From: Scatophagus argus
Taxonomy: Eukaryota > Chordata > Actinopteri > Scatophagidae
DNA length: 64,000 nt
NCBI RefSeq assembly: GCF_020382885.2
Contig: NC_058499.1
Location: 22,305,872 to 22,369,871, forward strand
Direction: 5' to 3'
This document shows positions 21,390 through 36,300 of the stretch, one piece after another. The translations under genes and the position numbers were made by a program. Below the pieces are notes generated by a model that was not told the DNA's origin, made no database searches, and worked only from the letters and a program-made list of their open reading frames with translations. Every line of letters starts with the position of its first letter. The first letter of the stretch is position 1.

Positions 21390-24300
21390 ATGGATCTCAG
21401 TGCAGACTCCGGGACACTCCCCACCCACACCACTGTAAGTTACTCTTTCTGACAGTGGAAGACAAAGGGACGAACATTCATCTTCCCATTTGTTTATTAA
21501 TTTCAATATTAGATTTCAAAAAATACTCTGCTGAAATAATCACTAGGTACTGCACTGCTCCCTTTTGGTCTCAGAAACAAAACATAGAATATTTGCAGCA
21601 TGTTTCCTGATATTAATTAAAGGCTGCAGGACACCTGCAGCAGTTAGAGCAGACTGCCAAACTGATAAATCACTTAATAAAGTTAAAATATTAATAAAAA
21701 ATATTTGCTTTTTAGCCTTATCACTCTTTCTTTTTGTATGCTGGAGGAAATGAATTTGAACACGTACTGTCTCTGCAATATGGCCCCAGCAAATAGTCCA
21801 TTTTTGTGTCTTAATATTTGCAAACTGATGTATTTCTTTTGGACTTGGTTCAGTGTTAGAGTAGTTAAGTTAGAAGCATCATGTTTTCTTGTGCAGGTGG
21901 GAGAATCTGTGTTGGAGCAGGAGCCGTCTCTGCCTAGCGCTCAGTGTCAGACAGAAAGCGGAGGCACCCTCTTGCTCCAGTTGCTGGAATTTAAAACCCA
22001 CCTCCTTGAGGCTGTTGAGGAGCTGCATATTCGGAGGGTATATTTGTTATGTCGCATTTGCTGTCATTCTGTGGCTTTTTATATTCGTGTAGGATTGAAA
22101 ACAATCGCCATTCATTTTCAGTTTCCACATATTGCACAATAGTCATAATGTAAAGCAGTGGTTCTCACTTATGTAAGCCTGTGATCTCTTGAAACAATGC
22201 AGTGTATATGTGTGGCCCATCATCATTACATATTCTCACTGTGTGTCACCACTTAACCAGAACCTGAATTTTCCACTTGTTTTACTGAATTATTTTTAGA
22301 GCCCTAAGTCGGTAAAATTTACCACAAATTCACAAGAAGAAGCTACGTTTAGAGGAATGTATGAATAAATTAACACCATTCTGTGTAGGAGGAATATTTT
22401 TCTCATATTTTCCAAGCCCTTTATCATCTCACGACTGTGAAAATTTCCCTCGCAGCTCCTCATCAGTGTTCTGATTCCAGGTTGGGATCCGCTGATCTAA
22501 ATAATAAGATGTATTGTATTTACTCATATTTACTCAGTTACTGCAACTGAGCCATAGTGAAGGTAAACTATGAAACATCATATCAAAATTTAATATAATC
22601 AACTAATCTAAACTTTTTATTTTATTTTAATTATTAGACTATGTCAGAACTTGTAAACGCAAGTTGTTCTGACTGAACTCAGTTGGTTTCACTTTTCCAA
22701 AACTCATGCAATGAATTTAAACTAATTATTCAGTTCAAGCTAAGTTAACTCACATTTTTAATGCAGCAGGTGAACTTCTGTTTTAAAGTTTAACCTGCTT
22801 AAAATGATTGACGGTCAAAAGACAAGACAAAATATGTGTATTATTTTCAGCATAACTTACTTTCTCTTTTCTTCTGTGTCACATCACTATTTACTGAGTA
22901 GAACTTAGACACTTAGGGCTCTCAGTTTGGCTGAAGAGATGTGGAATTTCATAGAAATGGTAGAGGAGTTGGTATTATACGTCCTCAGAGGAAGCCAGCT
23001 GGTCCTTTTTGTAGTATGGACGATAAGAGTCAGCTAAGTTCGATGAACCCTGCGTCAAGAAGGGGGACACATAAACCATTTGACCCTCGACCAATAAGTA
23101 GAAAGGAAATTTGTGTGTAAAAGTAACAAAAATAAATATTGCTTTCTAGCCTCCAGCAAGTGCTTCCAAACTGACAACTCATTCTGAGTGTGCTTAAAGG
23201 TTAGGGGAGCAAAAATGGGATGTTGGTCATTTGTTGCCATTTTGTTTTTATTGTTATAGTCGTGTTAACTGGAGCGCTAACATAAGATTGTATTTCAGTC
23301 CGATCCTCCTCAGGCGCTATCAAAGTAGCGCTCCATAGTTGTGTCGTACATGAGGTGGAGAGGATGAGAAGTGAGAGGATGTCATGATGTTGCCGGACAT
23401 TCCTGAGCAGGTCAAATTCCAATGGGTTTCCTTTTTCTTTTTTTAATTCAATGCAAGCCGCAGCTTTAGTTGGTGAGAATGTGGTATATTGGTATACTAT
23501 GTAAGAAAAGTTATTAAAGGTGCATTATCTATGACATTTAGAGTGAGCTGAGAAGACTGAAAAAGACTCATTTTATCATAGTGAGATGTAAATGACTTAC
23601 CACAATGATGCATATAATGGAAAACTTTCTGTCCAACTTCTTCCAACTAAACTATTAAATAAACCTTTTTCATGCCCAGATACTTTTTTTTGTTCTTAAC
23701 GGCCAGTAAAAACCATCCATTCAGAACAGCAATAAAACAGTAAAGACATGAAAAGCAGTGACAAATATATAATGTTAACAGTCATGAATTTTCACATAAA
23801 GTAAAATCACATATTAGGAGTTACTGTTTAGCAAAGCATAAATTAAAAGGTTCTAATTCCCTCAGCCCTAAATTGATCTGCAGTTATCTGTTTTGACTTG
23901 CATGGATTACCAGGCTTAATAAAGCTTTCTAGTGTCGTTTTAAACACACACACACAATTATTCTTCAGCAGAAAAATAACAGCTTTATCTCCTGTGCACT
24001 CCTTTTTTCTTTTTTTTTTTTTTTCAAAGTGCAAGTGCAGTGCCACGCTGCTGGTAGCATAGTTTAATAGGAACTTATAAAATAAACTCAGCGAGTTAAC
24101 CAGCTCCCACGTGCACATAAAAAAGTCCCATGGATATAGAGAGCAATTGACTTTTACCTGCCTTCTCCAGGGGAAGAGGGAGGATAGGGATGGCTTTCCA
24201 CAAATATCACCTCCCCTCTAATGCTCCTCTTTCTCTGTGTGCATGTGAAAAGATACGGAGGAATGAACCAGGGAAACTTCTGGCCCAACTCCAGAGTTAT

Positions 24301-27300
24301 TTGCCCACAGAATGGAAAAGATAAGATTTTGAGCTTGCTGAGATCGCACTGTCGCAGCCATCGCCCCATCTGTCTTGTTTAATTCTGTCTGTCTGATCGC
24401 GTGTTATATGTGTTCTCTGCAAGATTGGTTGATCATTAGTTTTTGTGTAAATGATACCTTTCCATGGTTCAGGATGCAGAGACGCGCTTTGAGGATCAGA
24501 TCAGTAAATTGGTGTTGGAGAAACAGGAGCTGGAGTGGGAGAAGGTACGACTCGGCCCAAGCTGTCTTCACATCAGCATCTTTAATACCTGTATTTTGAT
24601 ATTCTTATTGAACAGATGCTGCATTTGGATATTATATAATGTATGGATCATTCATTGTTGACTGATTTTGTTTTGTCCTTTATGACAGGAATCCCTGCAG
24701 CATCAAACTGAAACAATGGCAAAGCAGCACACACAGTCACTCAGCAATGTTAAACAGCAGGTCTGTTTTCACTGTCCATTTACCATTTTTATATCTAAAC
24801 AAAGACTCTGAAACCCTTCAAAACTCTTTTTCCCCCCTCAAGTTTCAGGCCATAATAAGAAGCATCGAGGAGGAGAAGGTATGAAGAGCTTATGCCCGAA
24901 CACGTCAACGTGACACACAGAGTATTTTATTCAATTAACGTTTTTAGTGGAGTAGTAAATTCACTCATCTCAGTTGCACAGTCTTGGCCCATGTGCTGGA
25001 TTCTTTTGTGCTGTGCTTTTGTATTTATTGCTTTTTTGACACTCACAATAATAATCTAACATTTCAGGGGAAATACCATGTCAGTGCTGAGTTAAAAGAC
25101 ATTGAGATTAACAACCTGAAAGAAGAGCTGAAGTCGCTACAGGTACTAAGATGTTCTTTCTTTAATATTAGAAAATAACTATTTCAACCGTTCAGGGAGT
25201 AAACGAAGAAAGTTTGTGCCTAAGCAGAGTTAAGGGCAAAGGGTGGTAGTGCATTGGCCTTATCCAGTCTGGCTCCCAGAGTGTTCGTCTTCAGGCTTGA
25301 CACCACAGAGGTGATATACAGCCGTCCCCACGGTCCGCTGCACTTTAACAACCCAGCCGTGTTACAGAGACAATAGAAGCTGTTTTTGATATTCTATCTG
25401 GGGGACACAGACTGCCGTTTTTTGCTATGGTGAGGCTCTGTTGTGTTCATTTCTCGGACACGCTCTGGTGGATTCCTTCCATTTAACGCATTTTCACATC
25501 AGTGGAAGTGGAGATTGAAGTGATTTAATTGCCATACATTGATGATCTGTTAAATTATAAATTTGAGCTGCACTGGACCAGTATGGTTCAATTAATCCAT
25601 AATTAAATCTGAATAATTCACCACAGCAGTTATTTTAATCACAGCTTTCAGCTACTAGTATAGTTTAGTGTTTATAAATATCAAAATCAAACAAATGATA
25701 TATTATACCTGCCTGCACCTGCATTAAAGCTATAATTAATACCTTGAAGATGTATGTGTCTGTGCACCAGTTAAGTTGCATTTTAGATTCCATGTTTGTC
25801 CAGACTCATATGTAGTGACTGACAGGGCGCTTCATCACATGGTGCAACAACAATCACCTGAAGCTCAACATCAGCAAAACCAGTGAACTTGTGGCAGACC
25901 ACAATGCTTCAAATGTGGATGTTGCTGCAAAGAAGCTACAAATTCTAAAAGGTGGAAGCTTCACACACATCTTCAACCCAGCAGAAGATCTTTACAATCA
26001 GCCCAGTTTCAGGGTGGACACCCAAGATTAGAGTCACCAATTCAGTATGTGACCAAATGTGAAATACGGTCACAATCCGCCCTTCTGTTCCTGAGTCATG
26101 GTGGTGAATTATGGACAGAAAACATTATGATGTCACAGTGAAGCTGACCTTTGAACGTTTGAGTATTTAACGTCATAAGTATTTCATTTTATCCTGTTAG
26201 ACATTTGTGTGAAATTTTGTCATAATTAGCATATAAATCATTCTGGCTAAAAATGTGTTTTGAGGTCACAGTGACATTTGACCAGGTTTGCCAGGTTTGT
26301 CGAAGGCTGGTGGACGTACACACTACTTCTCAATCTAATCCCTTGAAAACATCAGCAAAATCGTGGTCGCTGGCTGCATATTGATATTATGAAAGAATAT
26401 TTTCTCTTTATACCATTTTATTTGGTTAATGATTAGAAGGGGTGATTCAAACTTATTTGACAAAAATCAGAAAAAGGTAAATTAATTTTTGGCTTCTAAC
26501 GCATAAATCAGCTTGCATCCCCTCTGGGAGTTGGGAACCCCAGAATGATACTGGTTTACTGGTTAATAAAGTGCAGGCTCCATAATAAATGACACCCAAA
26601 ATCTGATCATGTACATTTTGGTGTGTACTTGACAGCTAACTTACTTCTTGCAGAGTTTAAATATAGTTTAAAATAAATATCTTAAATATCTTAAATATCT
26701 GTTGACTAAAAATGGATCTGCAACATTTTCATAATCAATTAATGATTTAGATCATTTTATAAACATTTTTTTTTTCTGGTTCCAACTTCTCTAATTTGAA
26801 AATTTGATGATTTTTAATTGTTGTTAATTGAATATCTTTGGCTTGGTCACCTTAGAAGTCACCCTGGGTGCTGGGAGACATTGTTCACTGTTCAGTAGAC
26901 TAGATCATTCATCAATTAATAAATAAAAATAATAATAGTTATCATATTGATAGTGAAGATAATCATTAGTAGTAAACCTACACCAGTATAGAAAGGGAAC
27001 ACAGTTTATCAAATGATGCAAATGAATGTGATAAATTTTACATAAATATTTACTGGTATACCGTGATAAATACTAGATCATAACATTTATATGAAAATAC
27101 ATAATAACTATTTGTATTCAGGTTTTATAAAATGTAGCTAATGTCTAAATATAAATATGTTACAATGTACAGTGAATGTTGACAGAGCAAATCTCACCTC
27201 AAGGTTGACTGTTTTTTGAGTTTTCGATCATATCAGATGATCTTCGTGAACGCTTTTAGGGTCCGATTCAGAGTTCAGCCTTGACCTTGGAAACATGTCA

Positions 27301-30300
27301 TTATTTTAAGTTTTTGGATCCTGTAGAAGAAGGACAGAAAACCTCAAATTCACACACAGTAACACACATGACTCCGCTCATCAGAGTTGACACCCTTTCT
27401 TTAGTTGATTTTCTTTTACTGCTGTTTTACAGTTGCTGAAGTACAACTTGGAGAAGAAAACAAGTGAGCTGGTAAGGAAGGATTTTCCACTTGTACAAAT
27501 AGATGACAGAGAAGGGGTGGGAGTGAGAAAAATTAAAAGAGGAGGATGAGAGAATGGTGCTAAGGAGAGATGGGTTTGAAGGGAAGGGATCATCAGGAGT
27601 AACGGATAGGGAGTGTGTGACACTTTGAACTGCCAGCACAGCAGAGAAAATATCTCTATTAAAATATTTTATAACTGAGCCTCGCTCGGTTTAACCTTCT
27701 TCACATAACGGCAGAGTGAGAGGGAGTCGAAGCGAGCTGGTGTGTTGAAGAGAGGGATGGGAGGGAGGGAGAATGAGAGTGGAGGCAGTGCGTGGGACAA
27801 CGAGAGAAAAGAAGAGAATCTGCTCAGCTTGATACAGACGATCAAACTATAATGGCAGTTTGAAGAGCGATAAAGCGCTCTGAGGCATGCGCTGAGTTGA
27901 TTCCCTCATCCCACAGAAAGGGACAGGCGCTAGCTGTGTTACACCACGATCCTCTCAATCACTTGACAGCTGTTTCCTCTGTAGTATTTTGTCTGACAAA
28001 ATGACTACAGATCTCAAGCCAGCAGCCTATTAGCTTAGCTGAAGACTGAAAGCAGTAGGAAACTGCTAGCACGACTCTTACCGAAATTAAAACGAAAATG
28101 CTTATACCAGGACCTGCAAAGCTCACTATTTACATGTTACACACATGCTCATATGTTTAATCAGTACAAAAACCAGCATGTGGAAGCAACATGTTTGGGT
28201 TTTACATGGGGGTTGTGTGCGAGATTTCTTGGCTGTGAGAGGTGACTTCCTGGAGCCTTGTCATCACTTTAGTAGATGGATTTTGTTAATTTTGGACAGA
28301 GCGACGCTAGTTGTTTTTCTCTGCTCCTAATCTTTGTGCTAATTAACCAGCTTCTGGCTGTAGCTTTTTATTTAACAGACACACACAAGAGTGGTATTGA
28401 TTGGCAAGATAATGAAGATGTGTATTTCCCAAAATGCTGAACCGCTGCTTTAAGAAAAGAAACATTTTACAGCTCAAACAGCATCTAGTACTGTGGCAAC
28501 TTTTATTTATTTATTTATTTTTTATTTTAATGTCTGGTAGAGAGCACTCATTTCTTTGCCTGCACCCCTTCCACAGGAACAGAAGTTGGCATTGCAGAGC
28601 AGGTCAAAGGACAGCCACTTGAAGCAGCTGGGGGAGGTTGAGAAACGTTTCATTGTTCTGTCCAGGCAGTGTGCAATGGTCAAGCAGGCCCACGAGAAAT
28701 TAGAGCAGAATGGTAATGAATGGATAGATACACAGAAAGACAGATATATAGATGTTCTTCCTTTGTTAATGGCTGGGGGTTTGCACATTATGTCACACTG
28801 CAAAGACACATTGTAGAGCGTTCTACACAAATCAGGACACACAGAGTATGTGTATCAGTACATGCTACTGACTGTTACTGAGGGAGTGTGAGTGCTCTTT
28901 TTATTAGATCTTACCAGAAGGGGTCTGTTTCAGCCCAGAACAGCCTGAATTCTTCAGGGTATGAATGTAACAAGGTGCTAGAAACAATTCACAGGGATGC
29001 TGGTCTGTGCTGACTCAATACACTGCTATGACCCAGCTCTTTCAGAGTTTTCAGCAGCACATTAATTCCGGCAAATATCCAGTTTCAGCCCATCTCTAAG
29101 GTATTATTTTGGGGTTGAGATGTGGGTAACAAGCAGAGGTCACTGTCATATGCCTTTAAATGCTTCTCCAGGATATTTTGATAGAGAGTAAACTGGGGCT
29201 CTGAAGGCATGCACCCCCCGTCTGCAACAAAGTGTTGTGTTAGACAGTTGCTACCACAGGGCTTTATGTAGGCCAATAAAACATTCCTATGACATTGATA
29301 CGGAAAGGCTGCACGGCTCCATGCTGATAACAACAAATATGCATCCTGCTGCTAAATGAGACATTTTGCTGCTCTTCAGCCATTGGTTTTTATTAACCGC
29401 AAGTCTAGTGTGGCTTACTTTACTCAGCTGACAACAGAGGAAACAGGTTTTATTTTACCTGAAGCTCTGTTGTTCAATGTGATATATGCGCTGAGAAGAA
29501 AATCTGCCCAGTATCCTGTAGTTTTGTAACTTATTTTAGTGTTTATCTAGGTGCTGCAATGCCAAATCACAGCTTTCATGTTGACAGCTACTTAAATCAT
29601 GTGACTTTCATGCGCCCATCATATTGTAATGGCAAAGAGTAAATGAAACTTTGCACCTTTTTTTAGGCACATGCACGATCACCCATTAGATGAGCATCAT
29701 GTTTACTTAAGATTTAATATGTTTACACAGTGTATATACCATGTCATGAATGGTGGCAATAGTAAATAGTCCCTTCTCTGCTGAAGTACATTAGTTTGCT
29801 ATTCTTGTCCACACAACTGTGATAATGAGAGAATGAGCTGTTACAGTAGAACGCTTTACATTATCAGGTAATTACTGTAAGCTCAAACTGCAGCCACTGT
29901 CCTTTTTTAAATGCATTTATCTCAAATTCCTGAACCTCAGTATCTCTGCTTATGTGAAGAGATGATACCATTCAGACTGATGCTAATTTAAAAGGAAAAG
30001 ACTTTTCTGTGACGTGCCTGGAATGTGTTACGCTCATCATTGACTTTTAGGGAAACGGGACAACCGGAGTGAAAATAACAAAACGTTAGTGTTGCTTTTG
30101 TGAGGAACCCTTCCTGTCTGCCCTCGTGTGTGTCACTCATTAACAGTATAATGTCAGTATAACGTATTATGTATGCTAGTATGTCTTAGTATGTGTAATT
30201 GTTGCAGTGGATGAGGCCATGAAAAGAAATAATAAACTGACTTCTGTGAATGAAAAACAAGAGGCAATCATAGCGTCACTGAAGAAGGTATGTGGAATGC

Positions 30301-33300
30301 CTTATTGTTTTTAATTATTTGATGCAAGATTTTATCACACTTCACTTAATTTTATCCAATTGTGTGCCGCACAAAAGTCTTGTTGGTGTTGTGAACTTGT
30401 TATCCTGTATCACAGCCAATAAAAATGCATGCTTGCCCAAGAAATAGTATGAAAGAAATAATATTAAAAGTATTATAAGTATTTAGTAAGAAAAAGTAAA
30501 CCCTCTGGAATCAGTCAGTAACTGAATGTGTGGTGCTTCCTTAGGAGTTGGACGAGGTTGGTAACAAGCTGATCAAGGCAATGATGTCATCAGCTAGAGA
30601 TGACAGGAGCCGGAGTCCCATGGGTGGAGAGCAGAGCATCCAGCAGCTGCACCAGAAACTTAACGTGGTACATCACATAATTAAACCGGAACACATTTGT
30701 TTATGCTAGCCCCCAGACAATATATCATATCAATATCACATCTATATCCTATCAGAATAAAACTGTAGTTCTGTTAATTTTCCCTGAAACTAATAACAGT
30801 GCATTGTTTTTATATATTTTTGCATGTTTAGGAAATTGAAATGAACAAGAAACTCACTGAGGAAAATGCAGCTGTAAGAGCAGAAAAGCAGGTAAGAAAG
30901 TAGAAGATGAGAGGGAAACCATGTGACCGCTACCTTAACCTTGATGCGCTTTCTCTGCTGATATTTTGTGAGTGTGGGTAGGTTTTGAAGGTCGCTTTGC
31001 TGCATAAAAGTAACATTGAAAAATACTTTTTGGTATTTTTCACATTGTGAGGACCCGCTTTATTTATGGGGACAAAATGCAAGTCCCACAACATAAATCA
31101 TTAAATATTAGGGTGGAGACTTGCTTTAAGGTCAGGTTGAGGTTAGAGTTTGGTTAAGGTCAGGGTTAGGATTAGGCAAGTAATGTTTATTGTTATGGTT
31201 AGGAGGTGGTTAAGCATCCAGGAAATGAATGTAAGTCTGTGTGATGTCCCCAAAAGTAATGCAAACACGACTGTGTGTGTGTCTGTGTGTCTGTCTGTGC
31301 TTAGGAGGTGATGAGGTCTACGCAGCACACCCAGCAGCTTCTGTTCTGTCAGACACAGACAGTAAGCAGAGTAGAGTTGGAGCTGCAGACACAAAGAGAG
31401 CAGTACCAGGTCAGAGTACAGAGTACAAGTCTTTCATGCTTTACTGGTTTATAGACATAACTACATTGTACACATATACATGAACACAGAGCTACTCTCA
31501 TATTTTTCTTGAATTCCCTTATTTTCAATATTTTTTCAAGGTTTATGTCATGATATCCAGTCTGCCACCACACCATTTCTTAATGTGCTAGTTAAGTTCA
31601 AATTTGTAAAATGTATTGCTGAAATTTAGACTTGAAAATGACAAACAATGAAAGAGTAGAAATCTAGCTTATAGTACAAGAAAAACAAAGAAGAGAAGGA
31701 GTTAAATTCACAGACACATACAGCTGTCTAAAATGACTAATATTCTATTATACTGGCCTGTCAAACAGAAAACATAGGATTACATTTTCCTTCTATTTCC
31801 TCTGGAATTTGGACACATAATTCCATCTTCTACTGTTTTTTTTTTTATGTTTTAGGACAGAGGAAGATGAAAGACATGTGAAAGCATCCAGAGTGAAATT
31901 GTAAATGCTATGATTTTAGTTTTAGTAGGTTATATTTCACAGACTAATACATATTTTTGAGCAAGATGGGAGCAAAACAGGAGAATAATGAACTGAAGAG
32001 CAACCATTAGTCCTTTTTGAGATGAATGTGGGAATTTGGAAAAACAATATACTAATCTTAGTGGTCTTACTTTTACCTTCTTGATATTGTATTTTACACA
32101 TGTAAGCAAACTTAAGAATGAATCAGAATGGATCTGGATGATGGAGAATGTACTGCACTACCTATTGGTCCCACGCAGATCAGGAATTTTTCAGGGTCTA
32201 TTTAAATGATTATGGAGTGAATTTACACACGGACAGAAATAAGTGATGGCCATCGTTCCCTCTCATAAACATGATGGATGTGGTGTTATATATCAGAACA
32301 TATACACTCGTGAATATGGTTCCTCCGCAACTGAATGATAGTGTGTTTATTCTTCATTTATGGCTTTAGAGTTTATTATTATTCATCTCTCTCTGTATTC
32401 AACCCCCTCTCAGTTTTAATTCCCCTATTCATTAATTTATTAAAATCATTATTAAAATGACACAAGCCTACTGATTTGTATTAGCAAGAAGCCCTGTCTC
32501 TCTCTGCCCTGTTTAAGACCCTCTGTTCACGTTAAATAAACACATAAAAATTTAGTATTGCATTAAAAATCCTATGGGTGATTAATTTTACTGCAGGCCC
32601 TTAAGCAGGAACACGAGGTGATGCGAGAGAAAAGCAAGGCAACGGAAGACAAGGTGGCCAAACTGATGGAGAGCTACGCTGCTTCCAAGACCAGCTGGGA
32701 CAAAGAGGTAGAAGAAAAACTGTAGTGTGAGAGAGGGCAGAAATAAGAAAAGCAGTTTTGAGAAACATCTCAAATGAGTGCTGATGTCTTTTTAAATGTG
32801 TCCCTGTATGTTTGTGTTAAACAGAAGGCAGTGTTTCAGGATCGCGTCAGGAGTAAGCAGCAGGAGCTTCAAGCTGTGAATGAGGCTTACAGTGAGCTTC
32901 TTCAGAAACACACTGAACTGACCTCGCAGGCCAAAGTGCACACTCAGCTCTTATATGAATTGGAGGTACAGACACAAACACAAACACAAACACGTGTGGT
33001 GGCCTGTATCAGGGCTCCACAGTTTCCGTGTTGCTATTGGCATCCACTTAGAGAGACTGGAAACCAATTCTTGGCCTTTGTTTGCCCTCAACAACGTTTT
33101 AACTATTAAAATTAGGGATGGTGAAATATGCCCCACAAATGAATAAATGTTAATATTTCTGGTGTGGACATGAATCACATGACTTGGGCTTGAGTCAGAC
33201 TCAAGTCACAAATTTCACTTTGAAACATCAGTGACTCTTGACTTCACTTGGACTTGAGCCTTTTGACTTGAAGATACTTGATACCTTTCCCTAAGCCCAA

Positions 33301-36300
33301 AGATTAAACATTTTTAAAGCACATTACACATCTATTACTTCCTGTTCCTGTTTGGAAAATCTTAGAAGATGGTGAAACTATGAGAGCACTGTGCTTTGGT
33401 GTCGTTTTTAGGCACTGCTCCTGTCCCCTGCTGTGTTGCAGTTTGATACACACACAGAGGACATAATAGTATATTGTAGAATATAGGATATTGTGACTTT
33501 GTATTTCTCTACACAGAGGAGAGACAGCAGTCAGAACCTCAGTGGTGCCACCAAGCTCTTCCCCACTTTAGTGGAAAAATTCAGAGGAGACCAAACTCTT
33601 GTGGAACCCGTCTCCAGCTCTGAGCCACCTAGCTTTGGCAGTTTGCAGCACTTGGCCTCCACTCAGACCAAAAAGCCAGACTGTCTGGAGGACACAGGAG
33701 CTGCGACTATGCTAGGTCAGTCAGCTAATTAGAATCGAACATGTTTCATTCTGAGAATTCAGAGTTTTACTCAAAACACAAAATCAATTTATTGACTGAC
33801 ATTTTTGGATTATTTTACTTGTATTTAAAAACTATGGCATTTTTATGAACAGTACAATTTGAACATTTTTTGAAAGCCTTTTTTCTGAACAGGTACGTGT
33901 TTTTTTTGTTTTGTTTTCTTTCAGATCAAGACTCCCCAGACCAACGTAATAAGTCTCATTTTGAACGTCCCCTAAATCCTTCAAATGTGTTTACTTGCGC
34001 GCTTACCAACAGCAACCTTTCCAGCCTCTGTGGTGTTCCTGGAACAACAGACAGTGACAGCAGCCTACTGAAGAAGTACAGCAACAACTCTAACACAAGT
34101 GAGAGTGATCCTGTTTTAGTTTCACATTTGATTCAAGATACTTCCTCTTCTGTGTCTGGTGAGGGTTTGCTGATGAGCAAAGATAGCTGTGTGAGCAACA
34201 CATCAATCGATGGATCTGTAGATTTAGTGAGCAAAGAAAAGAGTGATGGAGGAACAAGTGAGGAAGAACAAAGATGGAATGATGATGTGAAAGGAGGAAA
34301 AAGCAACAGAGAAAGGGAGGAAAGAAGTGTGGAGCAAGAGTGGAATAGAGAAGAAGCCCAAGAAGAAGGTGGAGGAAGTGCTGCAGAAAGCGGAGGAACG
34401 CTCATGGCCCAAACAAAAGATAGAGCAGACAGACGAGAGGAGAGGATAGCCTGCAGTGAAACAGAAACAAAAGAAGGAGAGGAGACAGATGGAGCAGAGG
34501 AGAGGGAAAGGACATGGCCATGCACACCACAAAACCAGATACCAACCCAGACAGCTACTGATACGACTACAGAGAAGAGCAACAAACAGCAGGTCATTGA
34601 CCTCATGGACAGTGAGTCACCACTGGCTGCCTGTGAGCCCTCAAACTGCTCACAAAGTCTCTCGCAGGAAGTCAGCGAGAAGGTTGCAGACTTCAGCTAT
34701 GTGAACAAAGAATATGAGATTAGGAGAAAAGTACAGACCTCCTGTTTTGATGAGCACCAAAGTGTCAGTCATGGGCCAAACTCTGGCATTCAAGAGATGC
34801 AACACCTATGTCATGAAGAGGTCCACACCTTTGCTCAGGACTTGCTTCAGGTTTCTGAGAAAACTACAGAAGAGAAGCCACCTGACAGATCAGTGGCCAG
34901 CGTCCCCACTGAACTTTCTCAACCTCCGAATCACTCAAGTATTTGTAGCTCACAGACCAACACTGCAGTATCACCTGCTCAGTTGGATAATATTGTCAGT
35001 ATCCAAGAGTTAGAGACCACTGCAACACAAACACAACCTAGTAATCCTTCTGATATTACCTCCAACATGAAGCAAACAGATGAAATGTATCATGCACATG
35101 TTAGTGAGGATATGGTATTAGTAACAAAAATGGTTGAACCACAACCTCAAAGTCAGGGGATCTCAGAAGAGGAGTGTGGACAGCTGAGGTCTGTGGTAAC
35201 AGATGATGGTAATGACGATTGTAGTACGTATAAGAAGAAGAGAGAAGGTCAGTCAAAGGTTGACACATGGGAAAACTATGCCTGTGAGGCTGTCCAGGAA
35301 CCTGTGGAAAAATCTAACTCAAAGGAAACCTGTATTGATATCACGATGGATCCTGGGGACCTTGAAACTGAGGGTGAGACTGGAAGCTGTCAGGAGCGCA
35401 CGAAAAATGAAGAAGTAGATGCAGGAGATGCAACGAAGACTGACAGCGGAGCTGCTTTGAACATGTCTGCCCACCCAAGTCATGAGAATGATGCAGTTTT
35501 GCAGTTTCCAGCAAAGGAAATGTTGCTCGATGTTACTAATGGGTCATCTCTGCCCAGCAGCAAGACTTGCAGGTCAGCATTTGACTGGGACTTTGCTCAG
35601 AAAAAGGTAAGCTTTTAAACTAAGCCAGATGTCTCTGTCCTGCATCAGTTTGTTCAGGTATTACAATTTAAAAATGCAAGCATTACCATTAGTGGCCTTT
35701 CGAAGAACCTTAAAGGTAAATATTTGGTTTAAATAATTAAGGATTTTCCTAGTAAAAGAAAAAAAAAATTTATTACAGACAACAGAAATTGTCCTTTTAC
35801 AGTTGCTATCTTGGTCTCTATAAAACGTTGGTGTTTTTCAGGGATTCCCAACGTCTGAGCAAGACAGAAGTAGTCCTGGTGGGCTCCTCAGACATCCTTC
35901 CAGCGTATTACCCATGTTCCTCAGACACAAGCACAACAAAGGTGATGGTTGCACTTAGTACCGTGGTGTCCATTAGAAAGCATTATGCCATTATGGAACA
36001 CAGATAGTGCTGCAATGTTGCTTCATTGGTAACCTCTTGCATAGTGAACTCAGCGCACATCTGCACTTTATACCATCTCTAATGATCTTTCATTCTTACC
36101 TTCTTGCCGTTTTTTTTGCTTTCTCACCTCATTCTTCCTAGCCCCCTTGGTGAATACCAGGGCGTCAGATCTGTTGAACGCCTCTAGTGACTCTGGGACT
36201 GCAGCTTCCTCAAGGAGCCGCCAGCAGGGAGAGACATGCAGAAAGATAGCAACAGCAGACGTGGCCAGTTACAGAGCCGGTTACGAAGTAAGAAGCTTCT

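Noticed and set aside
31135..31215. Interstitial telomere repeat
   Set aside because: GGTTAGG words are irregular and embedded in a dispersed repeat with other conserved blocks; no true (TTAGGG)n array.
34133..34606. 157- and 102-codon antisense frames under the ccdc73 giant exon
   Set aside because: They mirror the E/K/S-rich coding strand as Ser/Leu/Phe-rich text with no recognisable domain; their openness follows from base composition.
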